From Fistularia commersonii (Eukaryota > Chordata > Actinopteri > Syngnathiformes > Fistulariidae): a DNA stretch of 64,000 nucleotides. The stretch is from contig JBBMNZ010000030.1 of the NCBI GenBank assembly GCA_037954325.1, positions 2,917,501 through 2,981,500 of the forward strand, read 5' to 3'. A program made the translations under genes and the position numbers. The notes beneath the pieces were generated by a model. It ran no database searches. It was not told the DNA's origin and was given only the letters and a program-made list of their open reading frames with translations. Below are positions 23,700 to 35,260 of the stretch, in pieces; the first letter of the stretch is position 1; every line of letters begins with the position of its first letter.

Positions 23700-24950
23700 A
23701 TAAAGGCGTCTTCACCTAATCAAAGTATACAGGGGTAAGATGAGCAGTTAATTGAGATACAGCGTGTTTGTCTCGGACTGAATACCCTAACATTCTATCG
23801 ATCGCAGGGTCTTGTTTATGTCACATTTGACTGATCATGATCAATTCTGTCCTGGCAGTTTGATTGATCACCAATACGCCGTCACGGGGATTGATCGGGG
23901 CGATGGTTAGAATAATGCCACCGTTCTAAGCGGGTTGGACGGGAGGGGGGAGCGTGACGAAGGGGGTCTGATTTTTTTTTCCAAAACGCACCTCCACCTC
24001 TGATTTGTATTTTTCCTCCACTCCCTGGCTTTCCTAGGATTACCCTCCGCGCGCCGCCTCTTATCCCCCCGCTTCCCAAACTTCTCGACTCCTCTTTTTA
24101 TTTCATTTCATTTTTTTTCCCGGATCTCCTCTGCGCATCTGCGGATCGCCTCTCTCGGCGGCGCTGCCCCCGGCAGTGCGGCCGACGCTTCACTCCATCC
24201 ATCTCTGTCTCTCTCACGCCTTCCCCCCTCCCTTCATCCATCTCTCCTGCTCCCTAATTCATATCCTCTGAGCTTTCTCCTCTCTCCTCATTGCCGCGTG
24301 TCACGGCAACCAAGTTTCTCCTTGACCCCCCCGGCTCCCCCATCCTCCTGCAACAAAAGTGCTCTCGCGATAAATGGCCGCGGAACACGTCGATCCGTGT
24401 CTTTTTTGCCATTTTTTTTTTTTTTTGCATGTGTCGCTGTAAAAGTCAAAGCGGGTCCAGAGCCCGTTATTCATCATCTCGCCCGGTCGCCGCCGTAAAT
24501 GCACGACGGCAATATTGAGAAGAAGCCCGGAGAGGCTCTCCATACTTTGGATTTCGGGCTTCACTCGAGTGGATGCCGACGAGGGGCTCCGCCGCCTCCT
24601 AAATCCCCCCTGAAATATATATAAAAAAAGAAGTAATGTTCTCCCCCCGCGCCTGGAGTGCTTTTTATCCATCCAGATGATCGGCGGTGGAGACGCGGCC
24701 TCCTCCGGAACACGCCGAGGCTAAGTGGGCTTTTCTCTCGAGGTGAAAAATTTCAAAAGGAGTGTCTCTTTCCAGAAAGCGTGGCCGTGCTTCTCGAGGT
24801 AATCTGCAGCCGGAGTTATGAGCAGAATCAAGCGTAGCGTTTTTTTTTTTCTGTTTCTGGAGGCGAGTGGAAATAGTTCCCCGCAGAACCGACGAGCGCG
24901 GAAAGTGGGACGCCGTTTCCGGCGAGAAACGCGTCGAGGGTTCGGCGGCG
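23700..24950. other. Noncoding DNA
   Basis: Mixed sequence with T runs and GATC-rich patches; no gene or clear repeat recognised. Confidence 0.4.
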
Positions 24951-24954
24951 ATGG

Positions 24955-26050
24955 AGGCCCCGGGGGGGAAAAGAGGGTTTCTGAATCCTAACTGTCCGTG
25001 TCGTCCCCGGTTCCACTCCCACAGGGGGGCCTTTCGCTGCCGAGGCTCCCTGTTCTCCTCGGGTCGGCGCCGGTTCTTCCTGGTTCTCCGGGTTCCTCCC
25101 GCGGTCCATGCAAGAGCAGCATGTTCAATGGAGACCCTGAAGTGTCCAGGTGTGTGAATGAATAAATGAATGGTTGTAGGCCTCTATAGTATGTGTGAAT
25201 GAATGAATGAATGAATGAATGAATGTCTCTACATGACTTTTAAATGAATGGTTGCATTTCTCTATAGTATGTGTGAATGAATGAATGAATGAGTGAATGA
25301 ATGAATGAATGAATGAATGAGGGAATGAATGAATGAATGAATGAATGAGGGAATGAATGAATGAATGAATGAATGAATGAATGAATGTCTCTACAAGATG
25401 TGTGAGTAAATGAATGATTGAAAGATTGGTTTTGCATCTCTATATTGAATAAATGACTGGCTGCCTGAAAGAATGAATTAATGAATGACCGAATGAATGA
25501 ATAGTTGTATGCCTCTATAGTATGTTTGAATAAATGAATGTATGAATGGTTTTATCTCGATAGTATGTGTGAATGAATGAATGAATGGTTGCATTCTATT
25601 GAATGTGTGAATTAATGAATGAATGAAAGGTATTTCTCTATAGTATGTGTGAATGAATGAATGAATGATGTCTCTACAAGATGTGAGTAAATGAATGATT
25701 GAAAGATTGGTTTTGCATCTCTATATTGTGTATGAATTCATGACTGACTGCCTGACTGAATGAATGAATGAATGAATGAATGAATAGTTGAACGTCTACA
25801 AGATGTGTGAATGAGCAAGTGAATGGTTGTATGTCTCTACATGATGTGTGAATGAATGAACGCCTATGTATGATGAATGAATGAATGAATGAATGAATGA
25901 ATGAATGAATATGATGTGTGAATGAATGAGTGAATAGTTGCATGTCTCTGAACGTGGCCCTGTAAAAGACTGGTAACAGCGAACACTGCCTCTTGCTCAA
26001 TGACAGCTGAATGAATGAATGAATGAATGAATGAATGAATGAATGTTTCT
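24955..26050 (+). mobile_element. SINE whose internal GAAT section expanded to ~850 bp
   Basis: SINE blocks (TTCTCCGGGTTCCTCCCGCG, GGAGACCCTGAAGTGTCCAG) run into (GAAT)n at 25150. The next ~850 bp repeat a 60-100-bp pattern of GTCTCTACAAGATGTGTGAA or CTCTATAGTATGTGTGAA followed by variable GAAT runs. At 25945 the normal SINE sequence resumes (AACGTGGCCCTG, CTTGCTCAATGACAGCTG) and ends in another GAAT run to 26045. The array is thus an internal amplification inside one SINE copy. Confidence 0.8.
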
Positions 26051-27450
26051 GTTTCATCGTCCTGGACGTTCGCTCCGGGTTCGAGACCGGGGCTCTGCTC
26101 GGACCCTTCCCCGACTCCTAACTCGGAAAGTACTCATCTGTCGTCTTAAATTCCAACATGTGTGTGTGTGTGTGGGTCAAACACACACACACACACAGAT
26201 CTCAAACCCATCTTAAGCACAGTTTACCTCGGAGCGCTGCAGACAAACACGGCAAGAACAACTGTGAGTAAATGAGAGCGGCGATCACAGCGGCGCCGCT
26301 CATTCAACATCCGACGCCGGTCCAGTCACCCTCCCCCCCCTCTTCGTTTCTTTTCTTTTTTTTTTATTCTTCCTCTCCTCCCTCTTGTGTCTGTCTCATA
26401 TCTCTTTTGCTTTTCTTCCTCCCCTCCCTCTCCGCAGAGCAGGGCCAATTAGAGAACATCCCATGTTCCTCCTTGGCTCAACCAAGACACTCTCCAGGGC
26501 AGCTAATTAAACACAAACCTTCCCCTCTCTCTCTTTCTTGCTGTACTGTCACCTCTCTCCATCTGCTCTCTCTCTTTCCCCCCTCCTCCCTTTCATCTGT
26601 GCAACCTCTTTCCATCAATTCACTTGTTCCTCTCTCTCTCTTTCACACACACACACACACACACACACTCGCACAACTCCTGTCAGGGCCCTCCATCCCT
26701 TCCTTTGCCTATTTGTCACGGTGGAGGTTTGACGTTCCCGCCGTGGCAGTGCTGGGAGTGTGTCCGTACGTGCAAAGCGTAACACACACACACACACACA
26801 CACTTCCAACCCCTCAAGGCTGCTGCTAGCTTTAGCCGTCTGCGGCGTGACCTGACCCGTGCACACTGTCCACGTCTGACAGCGAAGCTCCTTTTTTCTT
26901 GCCAAAACCCTCCGCTGCGGGAAATAGATTCCCGACTCTAGTGTGTGTGTGTGTGTGTGTGTGTGACTGCAGAGTCATGCAAACGTTCACCTGGCCTGGC
27001 AACCGTCTGGACAGGTAATACAAACTTAAAAACGCTTATGAGCCGTGTTTTCACGTGATGGATTCCTTCCAAGGAACCTAATTAGTTGAAGACGGCGGCG
27101 GCGTTTATTCCCATTAAACCCGGCCGTTGCTTCTTCTTTTTTTTGTTTCAGTCTTTCTTTACTGCAATGCAGATTAGCGTAATTAGCGGGGAGTTTCTTG
27201 TGCCGCCCCCGACCCCCAGCCAGCCCCGTCTTCTATCCATGCAAAGAAACGTTCAAAAAAACAAATGGATTGTAAATGTTGTTTTTGGTTTTTTTTTCCT
27301 ACGCCCCTGTCAGAAGAATGGAGAACACAGAGCTGCCCTCTTTAGCGGCGCGCTGGCGAGGGAGGGCTGGACGAGCCACCGGGAGTCAAAACAAACAAAT
27401 CTCCAGAGCTAATGGTCCGATTCCAGCGCAAAAAGCAAAGGATAGCTTCC
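26051..27450. other. Noncoding, microsatellite-rich DNA
   Basis: Contains a GT/AC mirror pair (26159-26198: GT run, GGTCAA, AC run), CA at 26644-26669 and 26781-26803, and GT at 26941-26965. An AATTA-bearing island at 26425-26520 may be a conserved element. No exon. Confidence 0.4.
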
Positions 27451-27453
27451 TAT

Positions 27454-27457
27454 GAGA

Positions 27458-27505
<48 letters not shown>
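27454..27505 (+). repeat. (GA)n microsatellite
   Basis: About 26 dinucleotides with one interruption. Confidence 0.97.
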
Positions 27506-27507
<2 letters not shown>

Positions 27508-27576
27508 CAGGAATATTACAAACCCTGTGAGTGATTACAGACCCTTTCCCTTTCAAGACACAAAACATCTGGAATA

Positions 27577-28172
27577 TGGATGGATGGACGAATAGATGAA
27601 ATAATGGATGGATGGATGGATGGATGGATGGATGGATGGATGGATGGATGGATGGATGGAATAATGGAAGGAGGAAATGATGGATGGATGGATGGATGGA
27701 TGGATGGATGGATGGATGGATGGATGGATGGAATAATGGAAGGAGGAAATGATGGATGGATGGATGGATGGATGGATGGATGGATGGATGGATGGATGGA
27801 TGGATGGATGGATGGATGGATGGATGGAGGAAATGATGGATGGATGGATGGATGGATGGATGGATGGATGGATAGATGAAATAATGGAAATAATGGATGG
27901 ATGGATGGATGGATGGATGGATGGATGGATGGATGGATGGATGGATGGATGGATGGATAGATGAAATAATGGAAGGAGGAAATGATGGATGGATGGATGG
28001 ATGGATGGATGGATGGATGGATGGATGGATGGATGGATGGATGGATGGATGGATGAAATAATGGAAATAATGGATGGATGGATGGATGGATGGATGGATG
28101 GATGGATGGATGGATGGATGGATGGAGGAAATGATGGATGGATGGATGGATGGATGGATGGATGGATGGATA
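27577..28172 (+). repeat. (GGAT)n array with regular AATAATGGA interruptions
   Basis: About 600 bp of GGAT tetranucleotide. Interruptions such as AATAATGGAAGGAGGAAATG and AGATGAAATAATGGAAATAA recur between runs of 8-17 units, implying block copying. The long Met-Asp-Gly-Trp and Ile-His-Pro-Ser frames are repeat artefacts. Confidence 0.97.
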
Positions 28173-28275
28173 AAATTTAGTTTTTTTACATGTGACAAAC
28201 CAGAAAGTCTATTCCCGCTGGGGTTCCTGCGAGGTAAAAGCTGATGTCCAGCGGATGAAGACACCCAGAAGGATG

Positions 28276-28318
28276 GAGGTTGAAGGTGGAGGTGGAGGTG
28301 GAGGTGGAGGTGGAGGAG
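28276..28318 (+). repeat. (GGTGGA)n hexanucleotide repeat
   Basis: About seven units after GGATGGAGGTTGAA. Confidence 0.92.
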
Positions 28319-28319
28319 G

Positions 28320-29510
28320 GATCTTTGTCACTAGTTGATTGATAAGAGGTTTTGTTTCCAGGACGCCGGCCGGTTCACTCCGCTCCCTCTTCCTCATTCA
28401 ATCCCCACTCCTTCAAGCAAATCTAATCCCAACTAAACTCCCAGGATCCCCCTCCTCCCCCTCCATGCTCTGTCATTCCTGAAGTGGCACTAATCCTCAA
28501 ACCCCCCCCTCCTCTTTTTCATCTCCTCTTCCCCCCCTCACCTCCTCGTGTTTTTATGATCTGTCGTTACCGGAGCAAAACTAATCTCACCCCACCTCCT
28601 CGTTGTGGTTGTATCCCCCCCCCCCGTCCGTCCGCTCAGTCTACCTCTGACACCCTGCCGTTATTCAGCCGAGACCATCACTGTATTTACCTCTCCCTCC
28701 GCCGCGCTACAAAAAAAAAAAATGTAGAAAAAAATCCGCTGCCATGTTTCCGGACGCCATCTCGCACAAATAGGCTTCATCTGACAGCGGGGATCCCGGA
28801 GCGTTCGCGGGCCCCGAAGGCGTCTCGGATTTTAGCAGACGGGAAGATCCCGCCGGCGACGGCCTCACGAGGACCCCCTTCCCCCCCCCCCGTCGTCGTC
28901 GTCCTCCGGGAAAAAGAGCCACGACTCAACGGAAGGAAAAGACGCCTGTCAACCCCGTCTTGGCCAAATGCACATAGCCGCCGTAGCTGCGTAATTACAG
29001 CGTTATCAGCGCCTTTCTCAGGTCCTCGGCTGCCGACAGCATATGAAAAGACCCCAATTAAGCAATTATCTTTAAAGGTAGAGCCTAATTCAGTCATTTG
29101 AGCCGAGGAGAACCATTGAGAAAGCGGCTGACAGCTAATTCGGAAAGTGGGGCTAAAAGCATTAGCGCTCAGATAACAATGGAGAGGGCTTGTCATCATG
29201 TAACTCGCTGAAAAATTGCCGCCGCCGCGCCGAAATGTCACTCTTGTCAGGAAAGATTGCGGCTTTTTTATTCATGCCATGGCCATTCGTGCCACTTTAC
29301 GACGCCCTCCCTCGCCAGCTATAAAGTTCAGCTCCCAGGTTTGCCAGAAAACACAGGGAGACGTTGAGATTTTTTTTTTTTTTGTCCCCTTCCCGCCGAA
29401 GCTGCGTAGTTAAACCTCGCCGCCGTGCAAATGTCATCATTTCTCAGAGTGATTTTCATCTGGGCCTTTTTTGTGCCGACTCCCCATAAAAGGGTTACCT
29501 TTTATTTTCA
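28320..29510. other. Noncoding DNA with a strong candidate conserved element
   Basis: Pyrimidine-rich to 28700, then GC-rich; 28970-29350 is AT-balanced with CGTAATTACAGCG, CCCCAATTAAGCAATTATC and AGCTAATTCGG motifs. No exon supported. Confidence 0.4.
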
Positions 29511-29514
29511 CATT

Positions 29515-30140
29515 TGTAAAGATACAATAGTCCATCGTTCATCGCGGCGGATTCGTTCCGCAACCAGCCGCGATAAAGAAAAAATCGATAAAGGAAAATC
29601 AGAAAAAATGGGGACCGTCTCAAATTGTGATCATCTAAAAATAAATTAAAAATAATCAGAATATAATAATATAAATAATATAAACAGAAAATAAATAATT
29701 TAAATTAAAAAATAAAAATAAAAAAAATACAATAAAATAAATAATTTAAAATAAAAGATAAAATGAAATAAATAAATAAATAAATATATGTATATGTATG
29801 TGTGTGTGTGTATAAAGAATTACTGGATAGAATTGTGCAAATTATGCTTATATATATTTTAAAGCTGTATGACCGTCTACACACTCTTGATAATTTTTTC
29901 TGTACTCTTATAAACACTTTTGCTCTTAAAAATTTATGTGAAACGAACAATAAATGCATAGAATAACGCTACGGTCACTTAGCCAATCAGAGCCCAGGAT
30001 GTAGAACGCCATGCCCTGGTTGGTCACCGTCCTGAAAATGCTTATATTCTGAACAAAAAAAAGAAATAATTAATATATAAAAATACTTATATGCCGCAAA
30101 AAAATCATGAAAAAATTAAAAAATTACAAATTTATATGGT
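29515..30140. mobile_element. Tigger/mariner-like nonautonomous remnant
   Basis: The left end ACAATAGTCCATCGTTCATC with GCGGCGGATTCGTTCCG and AACCAGCCGCGATAAAG resembles the TAGTCCCTCGTTTATCGCGG ends of a widespread vertebrate family. The AGCCAATCAGAGCCCAGGAT and CATGCCCTGGTTGG segments (near 29975-30025) are shared internal blocks. AT-rich filler (29640-29800) separates them; the right end is degraded. Confidence 0.5.
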
Positions 30141-32699
30141 GATTTTTTTTTAATGCAAAAGGTGAGCATCTTCATTTTACCAACATCAGAGGAAAAAAAA
30201 AAAAAAAATCTTCCCATATTGAGCCCCGCCCACCTCAGCTCTTTTCTCGCGCTGCTAGCTTAGCTGTTAGTTACCGCTACATGATTGTCTTACAAATGTG
30301 CAGCACGGGAAATCATTTGCATCTGAATTTCTGATTCCTTTCAGTAACACCCCCCTCCAGCTCTTTGGATCCGGGAATTTAAACTGCTCCCGTGCGATAA
30401 AAAATTCACACCAGTGAGTGTGCATCAAGACACGTTAAAAACCTCAGCTCGAGTAACTACCGACGATAAACATTTGCTTTTCTTCTAGTTAGTACCCCCA
30501 CCCACACGCGGAGACAAATGTAAGCACAGTCGTCCGCCTCCGCGGTCTCACTTTGGACTTCTTTGTTATTTCCAGCGCGTTCGCCACGTCTCTGTAGTTG
30601 CATCAATCTTAATTGTCTGCCTTCTACTGTTTGTCAATGTGTCTCCACTTCTGGGGCAGGGTGGAGTGATAGATGGCTGGACGAGCCGGTCGCTCCCCGA
30701 GAGGAACCGGCTTTTTCTTTTTTTTTTTTTTTTTTTCCCCCCCGAACCCTCCCTCGATTGTGCGGGAGTACATTCTGGCCCCCAAATTGAGAAATAAAAA
30801 AAAAAAAGACAAAAATTTCGCCGTCGGACACGGGGGCCTCAACCGCGCATCATGCATTTTCCCTTCCGGCTCATCCCGACAACAATCAACGCCATGATAG
30901 CCAGACATATTGTGATGCATTATTCATTTTTCGTCTGTGTCTGATTACCGGCCGCCATTTGACAACCATCGCGCTCAAATGTGTTTGGATTACAACAGGC
31001 TGGAGGGGGCGGCGGCGGCGGCGGCGGCGGCTCGTATATTGCCTATCTATCATGCAAAGAGAGTCTTTAGCGGCGGCGAGGGATGAGGAGTAAACAATCG
31101 GGGGACTCGCTGGGGGTGTAGTTCATAAACGCTAAGCTCTGGTTTGACACAATGTCTATCCAGAGGGAGGATAAGTAGCTCGCAAGTGGTCAATATGTCA
31201 GGCGGCGCTCTATAATCCGCCAAGATTAATCCACGGCGCCGTGGCAGTTCATAACGGCGGAGCTGTGTGGGGTCACCGAACCATTACAACTGATTACTAT
31301 CATCTCGGAAGCACGTCGCGCCGCCACGTCCGGCGGGGGCGCGACGGAGAGGCTACTTAGGACCCGACGCGTTGATCGATAACGCGGGTCCGGTCGCACA
31401 TGCGGGGATCCCCGTGCCGGAGTCCTCCGCGGCTCGGGTCGGATCGATACCCGCGGCCCCGGCGCCCGAATTCCCATCAACCGGTGCGCTTTAATTCGCC
31501 TCATTTAGACGAGCCGGTCACGGAATCAGCCCCAGATTGAATCGCCTTGTTCTACATAAAGGGAGCAGTCAGACGCTTCGACCGCCGCTCGCCAGCGCAA
31601 GAAATATACTTATGCCTAAAAGACCCCTAAAGGATCTGCCAAGGCTGGAAATCAAGATAAAGCGCCGGCTCCGTCCTAAAATTGATTTATAACCTCCCCT
31701 CTCGAGCGGCTCTTGAAAACCGCCGGGCAGCCGTCTGTAGGGCTGATATCATTTTGAGCCCCCGCCCCCCGCCCCCCTTTAAAATTGAGTTTCGGGATGA
31801 AATGTGAATAAATTGTTTGGTGTCGGCCCCGAAGCCCGGGCCCCGCGGGGCGCGGAGGGTGATCAGGAGCCGAGATCTGAGCCGCCCGTTTCCGATGTTT
31901 GCGGCGAGGGGTTATAAGAACCGGCAGCTTGACCCCTCCCGGCCTTATCGACGGCGACGCTCCCGCTTTGGGACAATCTCGATATTCCCCCGACGGCCGC
32001 AAGCCGCGTACAGCGCAAACACGCCGTCGGCTCCGATGACCGGGATGTAAGCTGAATCAATACGGCTTAGCGGCGACACACCCCCGGGTTTAAACACCCC
32101 CGATCCGTGTCACCGGAGGAGCCCGAGTCGCCGGCGGGACCGGATCGATGCGCCGCCGGCTAACTCTATTAGACCGGCTTTTTACGGGGAGTGGATGAGC
32201 CGGGGCCGGGGTTAAACCTCCGTCCAGGGCGCGGACGTGCAAACTCGAGTACTCGTGCGGAAAGGCGGGTTGGTTCACCAGAAGGGCAGATGTTTATGTG
32301 TTGTAGCGACGCGCTTGTTTGGTGTGCAAGGAATTCTGCTTGTTGTTTTTTTTTTTTACCTGGAATTGAGCAGGAACAGTGAGTTGTATTGCAGGCTTGT
32401 GTAGCGAGGCTGTAAACAACAACAGCGTTTTACCGTCAACCAGTTGTTTTTCTGACTAAAACGCTACAGTGTTTTAGAATCAGACTTGCTTTATTCGCCG
32501 ATAATCTTGCGACGACGAGGAATGGGCTTTATTCGCATCACAATTGCGGATGAATTCGATCGATCCAAACCGATTGATTGAAAATCGCCTGAGCGTGTTT
32601 CCGCGATTCACGTCCGAGGGCCGGAGCCAATCGCTGCGGGCCTCGGACGTGAGGCGGGGTCACCCCGGACCAATCACAGGACCACACGATTATCGTTTG
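30141..32699. other. Noncoding DNA with candidate conserved elements
   Basis: T run (30716-30736), (CGG)n at 31008-31031. AT-balanced islands 30895-30990 and 31030-31230 hold ATTGCCTATCTATCATGC and TTCATAAACGCTAAGC motifs. A perfect 12-bp inverted repeat (TCACGTCCGAGG/CCTCGGACGTGA) lies at about 32609-32653. No exon. Confidence 0.4.
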
Positions 32700-33190
32700 T
32701 TTGTTTGTTTATAAGTTTATTAGGACAGTGTACAAATACATAAAGCACAGAGGCAGAGATGTTTGTACCAGACTATAGCTCATAGCTAATTTCCATCTAT
32801 AGTCCTGGACAATACAAATATAAAACTGTATAAAATAGACAATATATATAAAATATACAGATAGGCAATAAAATAACGATACAATATATAAACAGCCAAT
32901 AAAATAGGTATTTTGCAGGTTGAAAGTGCTATTGTTGTGATATTGTTGTGATATCGTTACTTTGGTCATCTGATACCAAAATACCCGTCTGGCATTGTTA
33001 GCGTTAGCATGTTTGGTGCTCCGGAATCCAATTTTTAACGGCCCATGTAAAGGTGTAAAAATCAGTCATGTTCTTAAGATTGTCTGGAAGCCCATTCCAT
33101 TCTTTTATGGCTTTACAGGAAAAGGCAGATTGAGAAAAGGCAGACTTTCTTTTAGGAAAGTCTTTCTTTTTCTTTTATTCACCCTCTCAT
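32700..33190 (-). mobile_element. Antisense LINE 3' end remnant (TTTATTAGGACA family)
   Basis: Begins GTTTATAAGTTTATTAGGAC and continues through an A/T-rich ATAAAATA zone to AAGCCCATTCCATTCTTTTA, blocks seen in a common fish non-LTR family read from its 3' end. No frame survives. Confidence 0.6.
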
Positions 33191-33416
33191 TCGCACGTCA
33201 TATCGATGTACAACCGTTGAGGCCGGATGGAAAAAAAAAGGCGGCGTCGGAACGATTTGCTCAGAAGAAGTAGAGACGTGCAGCTGGTGGAGAGCCGGAA
33301 AGCGAGAAATCTATTCCGATTGTGTTTCCGTCGCCGCGAAATCGCTAAAATTTGTTTTTCTGTGGCGCCACCTTCCCGTGTTGGTTCGTTGAAGGAGCTA
33401 ATGAGCGAATGTCTGA

Positions 33417-33512
33417 TTGATTGACAGGTGACCCCGTCATGGTTAAGCCCCGCCTCCTCCCGCCTCACCGCCGCCACAGGATAAGCGATGAACGGGTGAC
33501 TGGACGTCGGCA
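33417..33512 (+). mobile_element. SINE 3' part
   Basis: TTGATTGACAGGTGACCCCG, GGTTAAGCCCCGCCTCC and CACAGGATAAGCGATGAACG are the 3' blocks of the window's SINE family. Confidence 0.65.
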
Positions 33513-33514
33513 TC

Positions 33515-35225
33515 TTCTGAGAGGTGAGCGCCGTCGCGCCGGGCGACGCCCCCTTCTGTTCCATCCAGATAACGCTCTTGAAATTCTGCCGTCGCTCCTC
33601 GTTTCCGGATCGGAATCTGATTCCACCTTGGAAACGACCTTTTATCTGCGGAGGTTCATGTTTTCACGCCGTTTGATTCCAGAAATGCCTCCGAATTACA
33701 AATTCATAGCGGAATGCATTATTCAGGGATTAATTCTGCCCGGCGGTCTGTTGTCTGAGAGTATTAACCTCAGACGGACGCGCCCTCCTTTGTTTTGTAT
33801 ACTTTGCCCGATCAATTATTTTGCGACGCAAAATTAATTGTCGGACCGAGAGCTTTCCGGACGTCTCACAAAGTGCGAGGCCCCTGTGTCCGTTCCGCTG
33901 CTCCAAACAGGAAGTGGATCGTCAGGCCCGCTTCCAACTTCCTGTCCGCCCCCACTGTGTCGGATCAACTATCTATCCATAAATACATTCATATCTACAT
34001 ATATATATACATGTATTCATATGTGCATGCATAACCTGCTATTATGTATATAAGTCTTGCTATATCTAGCTAGTTAGCTAGCTAGCTAGCTAGATATATA
34101 CATGCATGTATGTATCATGTTATATATATATACATTTTCTTTTTATATATTTTTTATATATTATACATAAATTTCCCATACAAATATGCATGTGTAGAAT
34201 TAAGTGTTATATATGTATGTATATACATATATATACCTTCCTTTTCATAAATATATGTATATATTCTATTTTATTTTTTAACAGTACGTTCATTTACGTT
34301 GAAGCATTTAAATTCACTTTAATGACTGAACATTTACTGGCCAAATTTTTTATTGGGGGGCGGGGAGGGGGGGGAGCAATCTTTATTCTGTTTGTCATTT
34401 TCATCGGGATAAATTGGAAATCAAAAATCAATTTGATGAAAAATCAATTTTAAAAAGAGGAAATAACCAAACAGGATGTAGCCTGGGAGGAACAGAGATG
34501 AGGAACAAAACTGATCATGATGTTTTTAGTTATAGATAAACATAAATAATGCCGGTTAATTAAATGTAATTGAGGCCAGCGGCGGCTCGAGACACTTTTT
34601 ACGCAAAAATAAACAAAAAAGAGCCGATATTCGTCCTTTGCCTCCGAACTGACGTGACAGCAAAGCCCTCTGTGGGATTTGGGGTGTGTGTGTGCATGCG
34701 TGTGTGTGTGTGTGTGTGTGTCTGCATGACGGGGATGTCGGGGGGGGCATTTTGCATAAAACCCCACAACATTGTGTTTGTCATTTACACCGTTTTTTGA
34801 CATTTTCCCTCCAACGGTGACTGAAACTGTGATTAACGATGCCGAGCCTCGTTTGCAGCCGTCCATATTTCAACCCCACCCAAAATTCTAACCTGGGGGG
34901 GTAAAACATCTCCTGAATGCCATGGGAGGGGGGACGGGGGGGGGGTTGTTGAAAATAGTAGAAATTCAGGATAGTCACATTATAAATGAACGTGATAAGA
35001 AAACAGCTCCCAGTAAAGGTCACCTGCTTTATAAATTGGCTGGTTTCCCTTTTTTTTCCCGCTCTCCCTTGCGATTCTGTAAATATAGTTACACATTCAG
35101 GTTATCTTTGCCTTTAAGATTCCAACAGGAACCAATTTTCAGCACCACTCACTGATCCCCTGGCAGATGTTCTGCCTCTTTTTTTTTTTTTAAATACCTC
35201 AAGGCTCCAAACATCTCACTCCGGC

Positions 35226-35260
<35 letters not shown>

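Noticed and set aside
27577..28172. CRISPR-like or phage-like repeat array
   Set aside because: Tetranucleotide satellite in a vertebrate genome; no spacers.
27386..28264. 292-residue Ile-His-Pro-Ser frame and Met-Asp-Gly-Trp frames
   Set aside because: Products of the GGAT tetranucleotide array read in both directions.
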